A stretch of DNA of 64,000 nt from Wyeomyia smithii (taxonomy: Eukaryota; Arthropoda; Insecta; Diptera; Culicidae), in contig NC_073695.1 of assembly GCF_029784165.1 (NCBI RefSeq), forward strand, positions 241,774,089 to 241,838,088, given 5' to 3'. A program made the translations under genes and the position numbers. Positions within the stretch are counted from its first letter, which is position 1. Every line of letters begins with the position of its first letter. Of the stretch, positions 1-11,700 are shown in pieces. The notes beneath the pieces are model-generated. The model was not told the origin of the DNA and ran no database searches. It saw nothing but the letters and a program-made list of their open reading frames with translations.

Positions 1-2718
1 ATAGGCTCTGCCTGTCACGCAGCTAAGAAGCTAAGAAGGGTATTGCTTTGCTGCTACTGTCGTCGTCAGCTGATGACAGTAAATAATGGCAAACTTTACG
101 TTAACGTAATCAGTTTTCCATTTCCCCCTTCTGTCCTGAGCGTTTTCTGTGGTTTCTAGCAAGCAAGTCCCAGTAGTCGTTGACATTCGCAGCAACCCGG
201 GGCCTGTTGTCGATTCATGCCGAAACACATCGTAATTTTTCTTTCTTCCGTTCGCCGTCGCCGCCGTCTTTGATTTCGTCTTCGCTGCTAGCAGGGCTGT
301 AATTTAGTGCTTTCGCTGATTAGGAATGGATTTGCTACATAATTTATAGACTGTGATTAGGCGGTGCGTGGGGCGGACGGACGGGGGATATTACTTAGAA
401 ATAATATTTTCGATGACTGACAGCTGGTTTTAGGGAGGTTCGGTTTGTGTGGGCCCATCGAACGTCGGCAGTCGTAAAAACCGCACCATCAGCGCGGGAA
501 TTGATAACTAGCTGCGGCGACAGCGGAGTCGACAGGAGTTGCCAACTTTATTAGCCGCGAAGAATGATCGACTGCTGAATAAAGTCGTCTTATTACATAT
601 TTATAGCTTTGGAAGTACAGCCGACAAAACATTGAAATGCTTCTGCCGCTGACAGAGTGTCGAAATGACGCTTAGATGATGATTATTTCGAAATAGAAAT
701 AGGAAACTCTTCCAACTCGCACTTCTGTAATCGACGGTGAAATCCATCACAACGGTAAATCAAAGTACGACAGTACCAATAGCTTTGCTTTTACGTCTGT
801 CTATTGCATTGGGTGCATGCCACCTTTTCCATTTCGAGTAACCTACATTCCCAGCATCGACAACACAAAGAGCACGAAAAATTCAATCGGATTCTCTCTG
901 AATCGAAATTTCGATGGCTTCCCGTTTCCTTCGACGAAAAGGCAACTAAAAAAATGGCAATATTTTTCCTCACCTGGATTTGCCACCCTCCGAAACCTTA
1001 AGAAGGTTAGATAAATCCCCAAAAGACGCACCTTCACCTTCGATTTTCTTCGACCAAGTGGTATAATAAAATAATCCCAACACTCCCCCTTTCACCCTTT
1101 TACCCGGAGAGAAACGATGGCCATTATCGCAGGACGCCAGCAGCTCAAGTGGCCGGCACTGATAAATCCTTTACCGTCTTCGCCAAGCTCTCGCCGGCTC
1201 ACACGATCGGACAGGGCTTCCAAACCCTTTCAAGCTGAATAACGACAGCAGCAGCAGCTGCAGTATCGGTCGTTGTCGTCTCCGTCGTTCAACACGGGGA
1301 CAGGAAGAAGCTTCTTGCCTCACTTCATTCCTGCTGCCTGGTGTTGACGGTTAGAATCCCCACCGCGCGAATGCAATCGAGGGGAAAAACGAAGGGCCCA
1401 ACCCCCATCTTCTTCACTACCAGAAATTCAGCCACAGCAGCGGCAACAGCAACAGTAGTGTAAATCTATAAAATCTAATATAATTTATTATTAATTTCAC
1501 ACCATTTTAATAGATTTTCCAGAATAACAATAAAATTCAATTTAGAATTCAGCTCACACACTGATGGGGAACGACGAGTGCGGTAGGTTGGTGCCAAGCG
1601 TACCTCAACTCGATTTACGATTAGTATGATACCCATCGGATGCAGCAACAGTTTTACGCCAGCCTCCCCCCTCCTTCCTTCATCTTCAATTGCTTCCAAC
1701 CAAGCCGTATCTACACCCTGGAATACGTTACCGCTATTCCCGATGATTGGATTGGATTTTGGGGTCGTTTCGGGGTTGGTTTCTCTTTCTTTACGTGCTC
1801 GGAACGGAAAACCCCTCCGTACGTGGTGACCACGAGCAAAAACACACCCGCCCGTAACCCCAGAGTAAACGTGGAAAACGTGTCCGAGTTGCATCATATG
1901 TTGGTTGCAGAGTTCAGTCAGAGTAAGAGTTCAGCCCTGCTTGGAAAAGCCACATCACGAAGCAGCACCTGCTTATCTCGCAGCCGGCATCGCAAACATG
2001 GAATCGTTGTTCGATCCTTCACAAGAACCACTGATAGTCGATGGAACGAACAAACGAACGAACGCCAAACCAAGGACCATTGAAGGGCTTTGTCTAGTTT
2101 CGTTATCATCAACCGCCGTGGATTCGCAGATTGTTTCTTTCGGATGAGGGGAGGAAAATGCATGTACATCTGTACCACCCTTATTAGAGTGGTCGATTCC
2201 CGGCGAAAGAGCGCGGACCGTTCGATCCGGTTAGAGTCCACCGGCACTGACGACTGTATTTATTGTTTGCTACAGTTATCCTTTCGCTAGCCGGCCACTC
2301 ACTGTGGTCCCCTGGTGGAGTTGTCGCAACCGTGGTCGAAACGTTGATGGAATAAAAAGGTGACCGTCGATGAAAGCTGACAGGGTTGGGTGTAATCGAA
2401 TTTTTGACAAGTATTGGTTTGGCTTTGGTTGGAAATAATTACATAGAAATGTTATGTTTTCAGCAAAGTTCTGTTGTAAATACTCAAAATAAACAAAAAT
2501 GAAGAGATGAAATTACTTTAAAAAAAATGACGAGGAGCAAATTCGAACACGCTCAGTTTCATTCCAAGAAAAAATAATGTGTCAGAAAAGCAAATCAGGA
2601 AGCTTTCCATACACATTTGATATGCAATGCGCCAAATGATAACGAAACCAAACAACTTGCGATAAATTTAAGAATGGTGTACCTTGAGGCACATGGTTAA
2701 ATATAGTGAAAAATTGTA
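1..2718. other. Non-coding DNA, probably upstream Ten-m intron
   Basis: I find no convincing exon here. The longest open frames (plus strand 1640-2083, minus strand 1475-1897) overlap each other, show no recognisable domain and have no matching splice signals. Positions 1-2300 are more GC-rich than the introns further in and contain short CAG-rich runs near 1240-1260 and 1435-1455. Since the next Ten-m exon begins inside a codon, at least one more coding exon must lie upstream, so this is most simply intron. An alternative promoter or non-coding first exon cannot be excluded. Around 2600-2690 there is weak similarity to 14810-14910, so an old repeat fragment is probably present. Confidence 0.5.
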
Positions 2719-2720
2719 TA

Positions 2721-4378
2721 CAGTGGGTCCAAAAAGTATTCGTCTAGACGAATATTTTTCTAAAAAGTCCAAGACTGGAGCTTGATATGTACTAAAAAAT
2801 AAAACTAACGGTTAGTTTGGGCAGCAGACCAGTAGGTTAATATTTACTCTTCGAAAATTATAAAAAAACATAACAATAAAGGTAACAAGGGTGACATTTT
2901 ATTTAACATATGCTCAAAAAGTATTCGTCTAATTGGGTTTTAAATAGTTTTCGCATAACAATAGGAATTGTAATATGAAAATTAATACTTATTTGGGTTT
3001 CCCTTTGCGTCTATAACAGCTCGTAGTCTTCGGGGCATGGAGTTTACCAAATTGGCCGTGACGGAGGATGAAATTTTTTTCCCATTCTTCTTTCAAAACT
3101 TGTTTCAATTGGTTTTTGTTAGAAATGTGCCTTTTCCTGATTTAATCATCCAGTATTTTCCATAAATGCTCTATCGGGTTAATATCTGTGCTCTGGAGAG
3201 GCGTGCGAAGTTGTTTCGGTGTGTTATAAAGAAGCCATAGCTTGGTGTTAAGGGCCGTGTGCTTGGGATCATTATCTTGTTGGAATATGTATTTCCCTTG
3301 TAGCCCCAATTTCTCAGCACTGGCATCCAAATTATCCTTCAAAATGCGGATATACATTGTATGATCCATAATCCCTTCAATTATAGTTTTCCTACACCTG
3401 CTGCACTCATGCATCCCCAAACCATGACGGAACCCCCACCATGCTTCACTGTTGGTGTTAGGTTTTGCGGTTGCATTTCCGTGTTCTTTTTGCGCCATAC
3501 CATACGTCGACCATCTGATCCAAATATATTGAATTTGCTTTCGTCGGAAAATATGACTCGATTCCAGAAGTCTTCCTTCTTGAATTGGTGTTCCTTGGCA
3601 AAACTAAGCCGTTTCTGACAGTTAACTTGACTCACCCAAAATTTTTTCCGAGCAACACGTCCATTATAGCCATACTTTTTGCAGGTATTTCGGATTGTGC
3701 TAGTGCATACCGTTGTACCTTTTCTCTCCAGTTCACCTGCAACTTGGGCGCACTTATTTTCGGATCTCTTTTCATTGCTCGCACAATGAATCGCTCATCC
3801 TGCTCAGTTAACGATCGAGGACGACCGCTCCGTTGTTTGTTTTGCAGTGTTTTTGTAATGCTAAAGCGATTAATAACTGATTGAATGGTTGATCTAGGCC
3901 TACCTACAAGTCACGCTATCTCGTAAGATGACTTGCATTCATTATGCAGGAGTATAATTAGTTTCCTCTCTTCAGAACTCGTCTCTTTACCTTTCCGACC
4001 CATGATGTCTCTTAATTTACACTTCAATTACAATAAAAACAACAAAATACTATGATCTGTCAATATATCATTCGGCTAGATACTGCCAGAGGGCTTATTC
4101 GTCGGTAAAGAAGTTTAACTCTTGTATGAACTCTTCAAATGGTATATTTCTTAAGTAGACGAATACTTTTTGAGCACACGTAGAATGAATTATAATGAAA
4201 TGTCACCCTTGTTACATTTATGGTTATGGTTTTTGTAGTAAGTTTCAAAGAATAAATATGAATTGATTGATTTGCGACCCAAAATTACGATTGGTTTTCT
4301 TTTCTAGTAACAATCAAGCTTCAGTCTCCAGCTTTTTCAGGAAATTTTCATCTAGACGAATACTTTTTGGACCCACTG
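2721..4378 (-). mobile_element. Tc1-like transposon with IR/DR ends (inactive)
   Basis: A complete 1658-bp DNA transposon flanked by TA at 2719-2720 and 4379-4380. The outer ends are near-perfect inverted repeats (2721-2751 and 4348-4378, beginning CAGTGGGTCC). A second, inner copy of the core AAAAAGTATTCGTCTA occurs on both sides; the inner 21-mers at 2911-2931 and 4156-4176 are exact reverse complements. Each terminus is therefore an inverted repeat of about 210-220 bp holding two direct repeats, the IR/DR layout known for Sleeping Beauty-type Tc1 elements. The transposase between the ends runs on the minus strand and is broken. The copy could be moved only by a transposase supplied from another element. 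Confidence 0.92.
2989..4003 (-). pseudogene. Broken Tc1-family transposase
   Basis: Reading the minus strand from the ATG at 4003 gives an N-terminal DNA-binding region with a GRPR motif, then a DDE catalytic domain. The three acidic residues are in the contexts FSDESKF, QQDNDPKHT and NPIEHLW, with 34 residues between the second and third (DD34E, the Tc1 pattern). The frame is destroyed in four places: a TGA at codon 31 (3911-3913), a frameshift near 3740, a second frameshift near 3390 just after the MSAAGVGKL motif, and a TAA at 3142-3144. Similarity continues to the TAA at 2989-2991. Family assignment rests on these motifs and on the TIRs. The copy cannot make active enzyme. Confidence 0.9.
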
Positions 4379-4380
4379 TA

Positions 4381-5455
4381 TGTAGGTAATCCAGTCCGAC
4401 CTTTAATATAAACTCTAAAATAATTATTAAAATAACAATGGTAAATGATTGCCATAAATTACGATAAACACACTTCTACTTCTATTCGATTTCTCCTGTA
4501 ATTGACTGCACTATTCCCGAAAAGGTCCCAGTAGCCGTTTGCAATGAATTTAAACTATCAGTGATTATTTTTGTTATAAGAATTTTATCTACCATTCCCA
4601 CTTCAGCGCACTGTACGTGTTGACTGTTGTCACAAAGCAGGCCACTTTCGCTGCCTGTTTCACCCGGGGCTGCTGATTATTTTGTCAAACGCTCTTCGAT
4701 AGCGGCTCCGACAGCGGGAGCGATCAAAGTAATACTCGGCTCGGAAAAACGGAAATGTTATTCCGATTAATTTGATTTCGCTTGCGCGTGCAAACCGTTG
4801 CGCTTGACCTACTTCGACAAACGAATCAACACAATCGTAAAATAATAGCTACCTCCAGAGTCCTTTGGCGAATTTACAAATATTCGTAAACAACCGTCAT
4901 CCCGGTATTTGTCAAGAGCTCCGGGACGCGTGTTGCGCTTTAGCGAAGACACGTGTCGGGAAAAGGGGAACAGCATCACCAGCAGCCCGCCGCCGGCGAA
5001 GATCTGTTGATCGAAATTATCCTTAATGTGTTTATTTTGCCGACGAGCGGCCAGTCGCGTAAGTCGTAAACCATCATTAGGGAAGCCTAACCGGGTCGTA
5101 AAATCGAACCGAACCACGTGTGGGAAAGTAAACTTCTATTGAGTTGTCACGACGTTCGTTTTGATGTCGGACACCTCCGCGTTTAAACGCGAGTGAATGA
5201 GAAGAGAGAGAGTAGAAAAAAAAAAACACGATAAAACTAAAAGATTGCCATTCTGCTGCCACTGAACGCACCTGAAACAAAGTCTATCACTATATTTATC
5301 CAATTTACTAAATTGTGCTTGGAGCTCAAATTATAGCCTTCCCCTCTTTTCGCTCTTGTTTGTGGAAGATCCCCGCACGCTAATGCGGTCTTTAAGTTTC
5401 AATTTTTCGAAGATTACACTTTACTCATCCCCATTCCATTTCGCTCTAATTGCAG
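4381..5455. other. Non-coding DNA before the Ten-m transmembrane exon
   Basis: No supported gene. The stretch ends in the polypyrimidine-type acceptor of the transmembrane exon (AG at 5454-5455). Positions 4600-5280 are less AT-rich than their surroundings, but no frame is conserved in type or bounded by splice sites. Most likely the end of a Ten-m intron. Confidence 0.5.
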
Positions 5456-5716
5456 CAATCAACAACAAAGGATCACCGATAGACTACAAAACGGGCTCCG
5501 CCTGTTCGACACCCACGAAGGACACACTGAAGAGCTACGACCGCAACTGCATGGGTCCGGTACTGCCGCCCCGGAGCGCCATGTGTGGTCCCCCTTCACA
5601 TCACTACTCAGCGCCGCTGAACTTTCGCAAAGGCTTCACCAAATGTACATGGAAGTGTACGGCTATACTAGTTATATTATTAAGTGTTATACTTGTTATA
5701 ACATTATTATTAACAG
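5456..5716 (+). CDS. Ten-m: Ten-m exon: juxtamembrane and transmembrane segment
   Basis: This 261-nt exon starts after AG at 5454-5455 with two bases completing a codon, and ends before GTGAG at 5717 after the first base of a codon (phase 1 at both sides). It encodes the conserved cytoplasmic stretch containing NNKGSPIDYKTGSACSTPTK and SAPLNFRKGF, then a basic CTWKC stop-transfer flank and a hydrophobic run (AILVILLSVILVITLLLT). As in other teneurins the N-terminus is inside and this single segment is signal anchor. The frame remains open into the intron to 5763, but the donor and downstream phase make splicing at 5716 clear. Confidence 0.93.
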
Positions 5717-8700
5717 GTGAGTGTTCGTTTTTCTTGTTTTTTTTTTTTTATTTTCGAACCTAATAGCATAATTATAGGAGTGCCGCTCGCCACGGCTTGA
5801 ATCACATGCGAAAAGGTGCGCACATCAGCGCGGCAGAAGCAGTCCAGGAAAAAAATACACAGTAGGCTGTGCGAGTGTTAGGGTTAGGGATGGGGAACCG
5901 CCATTAACTTTTGATGAGAACGACCGAAACGACAGCCTCTTGGTTGGTGATTTTTGCTTTTTTTAGCCGTCTTGACCATTCAGTCCGCGTGTGAAGGATC
6001 AAAAATCGAGACCACCACTGCAGCAGCAGAGGCAACCTGAAACGGTTGAAACTCTATATCATGTCATTAAAACTTGGTGTGTGTGTGCGTGTGTGTCTGT
6101 GGAAGGGCGATGCACGGCTTCGGCGGACGATAATCTAAAGGGAGCAATTTTCGGTGATTTTTAATCACTCAATTTGCTCTTCGTCCGTAACTGGAAGCTG
6201 GCCCTTTGGCACCGAAAATTAGGGGCTTCCAGTTTCGAGTGACCATTAGAGAGTGACTGTAGTAGCGTGTATAGTTACAGTCTGCATTAGAGGGTTTTCA
6301 CGCCAGTTCAGCCAGCTGATAGCCGGCAGAACTTTCTCAGGTTTCAGTGGAGGTTAAGTGAGTTTTTTTCGAACAATTTTATTCGAAAACCAAAGAATTC
6401 ACATAATATGCATCTTAAACGTGGAAAAGTGGAATAGTATTAAAAAATACGCTTTTTAAAAAAAGTCGCAGTTCAAACACCATTTAATTTCCGGAATCTG
6501 CAAAAAAAGCGGCCTAAAAGTGAAATCTGCGAAAATCGGTGTAAGTTTTGAAATCCGCGATGAAAAAACACCCAAATCGGTGTAATAAAATGTTCGTTCT
6601 TTCGCAAATTGACGTAAAAAAACGAGCAAATTTTGCAGTTTTCGAGAGAAATTTTTTTCTCGTATAGAATAAAAGAATGAAGCATTTTCGGAAAAGACTC
6701 AAGATTTCACACATAACACTCTCCTAAAATATAACATTTCACACCCGTTCATTAAGCTAAAAATCAGGTAGAGTTAAACGTTTCTGGAAAAAGTGTGTGA
6801 GAACGAAAAAAATTCATAAATTTTGAAATCCACCTAAAAACTCCAGAAAGTGCAGCGAGATTTGTTTTAAAAGTTGTAGCGGGAATGCATGAAAATATAT
6901 ATATATATATATGACTTTGAGGATATTGTATCAATTTAGAAGAATGTACGTTGAGTGTATTCTCGACTGAGCCGTCAAAAAAAGTAGAGGGACTATATTT
7001 TATACTTTCTAACGTTTCGTCACTGGTTAGTGACATTTTCAGAGGTAAATATATCTGAAATATATAAACCCACAACGAAAGGATTAAATGTACCCTAAAT
7101 CGCTGCATTTGGTGTTGATGATAAGCTTTAAAAAGCACAAGGTGAGAATAAAATAGGTAGGAATATCTGGGGTCATCCAGATTCCACGTGGACAGATTGT
7201 TTACCCCTCTCCCCCTTCGTGGATATCCGCCTTTAAATTCCAAAAATTATCTGTGGACCTTGGACATTCCCCAGGAGGGTGTGGGGAAGATTCTCCTCTA
7301 GGCTGTCAACGTGGAATGTGGGTGGCCCCTTTTTCCCCTGAAGATGTCACTGATCAGTGACGAAACGTCGGACAGTGAAGTCGTTTTACCTTTTCTGAAA
7401 TAGCACCCAACGCACATAACAACACAACATTTAAAAATTTATATCAAAGTTTTTTAAGTCGAACAAAATACATTGAAGCGGATACGTGCCGCGTAAAAAA
7501 ACGCGTAAATTCCGGAATCCGCTTAAAATCTGCAATCCGAGTGAAGAGAAACAGAAATCCGCGCAAAAAAATACCGCGTAAATTCCGGAATCCGCGTAAA
7601 AAGCCTAAGACTTTAGTGTATACAAAAAAATCTGACGCAACATTCGCCCGTTTCTTTTCCAATTTTACAGAATGCATCCCAGTATAGTAAACAAAGACGT
7701 GTCCCACGTCAAAAAATCTTCGGCCCGTTCCAAGCAGACCTTGTTTTTTTTTTAGATTTTAGGTACGCAAAATGTTTTGAAAAAATCTGATCTCGAATTT
7801 AAAGGTTGAATTGAGATCGAACGTTTAATGATTTTTTTAATGTAGGACTGTCTTACGTTAATAGGGTGGGATTCTACGAAAAGTGTAACGAAGATGTACT
7901 CTCTTCAAGTGCATATTCTGTAACTACCACTGAACGAATTATAACCAACAATGTCTAGATCGAAAGGTTGGCCCAAACTCATAGTATAATAATTGGTGTA
8001 TCTTCGCTATAGTAAATTAGCGAAAAGTTGAGCGGGGGCCTAGTGTGGTTGGTAACGTCTCCGTCAACCACGCTCGACGCCTGGGTTCGAATCCCACCGC
8101 CGACATAGGTGTCGATGGTTGTGAGGTGGCGTGATCCACTCACAACCAACCCAACTGGTCTAGATTCAATCCTAGCCGACACCGGGAGATTTTCTGAGGC
8201 GAAAAATCTCTGGGATCACGCCTTCCATCGCATGAGGAAGTAAAGCCGTTGGCGCCGGTCCGTTAATAAACGGGTCGTGAGTTAGGATCCTGGGTGTGGA
8301 GTCGCCTCCCTGGGCGTCGGTGATTGGCCACAACAGTGGCGGAACTAGACCGACGGAAAATAAACGAGAATAAAAAAAAAAAAAATCACTATTTCCAGTT
8401 TAGTTTCGCAGCTTTCAACTACTCACTGCAACAGGTCTTTTAATATGATTTTCGAATGCTTTTTATGATATTACCACTGAATGGGTTTCACACACCAACG
8501 ATTTGATCTTGCTTGTGGTGTAATAATTGAAATATCTTTTCAATACTAAACATGTTGAACGTTGAGTTGAAAATCGTGTATATTCAACCAACCACAAGTT
8601 CGCTTCTCTTTTACTTTCTTCTAGCTGCGTTTAGACTTGCTATATAGAAAGAATGTGCGAAAATCAATCACGCATTTCATTCGCATACTGTCTCAACAAA

Positions 8701-11700
8701 CAAATTTGTTGAATAACGACTTCTTAAGCTATAGTTCAGCCGAAATCCGCTTTATAGTAGCTTAATAATCTGTAATTTAACCGAATTGTTCATTTGGGTG
8801 GCAGTAACAGATGTAACTGAACGGATTTTAAACACCAATGTCTCTGTTCGACAGGTAAAACGTTGCTCAGGGTGGTGGTGTAATAATTGAAGTATAGTCT
8901 TCTATAACTAAACTTGTTGATAGTTGAGTTGAAAATCGTCCCCATTCAACAAACTTCAAACTCGCGAAAATCAATAAAATTAGGGACGAATGATATCCAC
9001 TTTTCTTTAGATTTCAACATAATTCAAACCAAAATTTAAAAAGATTGTATGAACCATGTGTTTAAATTACAGATATTAAGGTAAATTGAGATTGCATATT
9101 TTTTTCAAACAATTTCGAGGTTTCTCGAGTTTGAGCGTAAAAATCTCAGCTCCCATCAAATAAACAGCGCTCGAAATACTACTCTCAACATGCTCCAGTG
9201 GAGCAAACAATCAATCAAAGTTTTACGCACGTAGTCTTAATAATTCAATAGAAAATTTGCTTGCAAAATTCGAGGTGATGCGACCAAAAAAGGATCGAGT
9301 CTTGTTTTTTTAGAATTTCAAGTATTCAAAAAATAACTAATGGACACAAAGCTAAGCAAAGTCTTGGTGCTACATTTCGTATCGGAACTCGACCTTCTGT
9401 TTCTTATACACAGACTTCGCAGCTTACTGTTGAGTGTACATGACAATTGCGGGGCTAGCGCTACGATCCTACTGACACTAGCAGTCGCTTCCCGATCCGA
9501 GACTCGAACGACGAGCTTGTTGGGTCAGCATCGTACCTCGAGACCAGCTGGAAGAGTCTACTATTGAACACAATTTATTCCTAAGTTTGGAAGTATTTAA
9601 TTAGCTCTCGAGTTGAAATTACAGATATTAATCGGGATTGTGACTTTTTATCATACATTTTGATTTTTTCCATTTTACGAGTCCGAGCGTAAAAATCTCA
9701 GCTTCCACTGAATAAACAGCGCTCAAACTGCTACTCTTAGCATGCTCCAGAAGAGCAAACAATCGATCGAAGTCTCACACACGTAGTCTTTTAAATTCAA
9801 GAGCAAATTAGCTTTTGCGAGGTGATCGCGACCAAAAAAGAGCTTGTTTTTTTTTTTCAATTTAAAATAATTACATTTACACAATCCAACGCCAAAATTG
9901 AAAGCATTCTAATATCTCCATAAGTTGAAATTACAGGTATTGATGCGAATCGAAATCGTGGCTTTTTCTTCGCTATTTCGAGGTTAGGTTTCTTTTAATT
10001 CTACGATTTTGAGCGTAGAAATTTCAGTTTCCACTTAACAAACAGCGCTCAAATTGCTACTCTAAGCATGCGCCGGCGATGCAAACAATCGATCATAGTT
10101 TCACACCCGTAGTGCTAATAACTCAAAGAAAATTAGCTTGTAAAATTCCAGGTGATCTCGATCAAAACACATTTCGTCAACTTCTGTTTTTTTGTTTTTT
10201 GAAATTTATTTAATCCTAAATTTGATAGTATTCTAATAGCTCGAGTTGAAATTATAAATAATTATCGAGATTGTGGCTTTTTCCATACAATTTCCAGGTT
10301 GGGTTTCTTTTCACTTCAGGTCTTTGAACGTAAAAATCACGGCTACCACTGAATGAACAGCGCTCAAATTGCTACTCTAAGAATGTGCCGGCTGTGCAAA
10401 CAATCAATCAAACTTTGCCGCACATCAATAAGTCAAAAGAAAATTTGCTTGCAAAATGGTAGGTGACCGCGACCAAAAGAGGAGTTGAAGGTTTGTATTT
10501 GTGGAATTTCAAGTATTCAAAGAAAAAAATTTAACACAATTGAATCTTACATTTGAAAGTATTCTAACTACTTCTTAAGTCGAAAATACAGACATTGATC
10601 GGGATTGTGGATCTTTTCCATACAATTTCGAGATCTGATTTCTTTTCACTTCACAACTTTGAGCGTAAAAATATTAACTCCCATAATATAAACAGCGCTC
10701 AATTTTTTATTCTAAGCATGCTTTAGTGGAGCAAACAATCGATCAAAGTTTCACGCCCTTAGTCTTTATAATTCAAGGGAAAATTAGCTCACAAAATTCG
10801 AGGTGATGTCGACCAAAAGAGATTATATCAAGTCCTGTTTGTTTTTTTAAGAATTTCAAGTATTCAAAAAAATTATTCAACACAATTTAATCCTGAATTT
10901 GAAGGGATTTAGATAACTCCTTAATTTGAAATTACAGATGTTATTCGTAATTGTGAATTTATTCTCAACAATTTAGATTAGGTTAGTTTTTTTCCATTTC
11001 ACGGCGTTTAGCGTAAAAATCCAGCTCCCACTGAGTAAACAGCGCATGCTTCGGCGGTGCAAACAATCGATCAAACTTTTACGCACATAGTCTTTATGAC
11101 TCGAGAGAAAATTACCTTGTAAAATTCGAAGTGATCACGACCAAAAAATATATCAGAAACTTCTGTTTTTTAAAATCTCAAATATTCAAAGACATAAATT
11201 TTACAAAATTTAATCCTAAATTTGAAAGCATTCTAACGACCCCTAGAGCTAAATTACAGATATTAATCAGGATTCTAGCGTTTCTCCATTCGATATCATG
11301 GTTAGGTTTCGTTTCACTTCACAACCTCGAGTGTATAAATCTCTACTTCCACTAAATAAACAGTGCTCAAATTGCTACTCTAAGCATGCACCGGCGGTGA
11401 GAACAATCGAGCAAACTTTCACGCACATAATCTTTATAATTCAAAAGAAAATTAGCTTGTGAAATTCCAGGTGATCGCGACCAAAAAAGATTTTGTTAGC
11501 TTCTTGGTTTTCAAATTTCAAGTATTCAAAGCAAAAAATCTACACAATCTAATCCTAAAATTGAAATTATTTCTAAAGCTCCTTAGTTTAAATTACAGAT
11601 ATTATTCGGGATTGAGGCTTTTTACCTGTATGATATGGTATGGTATGGTTATTTGGAGGTTAGGTTTCTTTTCGCCCCAAGATTTCGCGCTTAATATCTC

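Noticed and set aside
1475..2083. Overlapping open frames of 140 (minus) and 147 (plus) codons
   Set aside because: They overlap on opposite strands, have no recognisable domain, unusual low-complexity composition and no splice or promoter context. Chance frames in GC-richer DNA are sufficient.
6764..7243. 159-codon minus-strand frame
   Set aside because: It crosses a MITE end and an AT microsatellite and shows no domain; a by-product of repeats.
8030..8110. tRNA gene (box A and box B present)
   Set aside because: The head belongs to a repeated SINE with a poly(A) tail; a cloverleaf with a proper acceptor stem and anticodon arm is not apparent. The same holds at 39216, 9346 and 22801.
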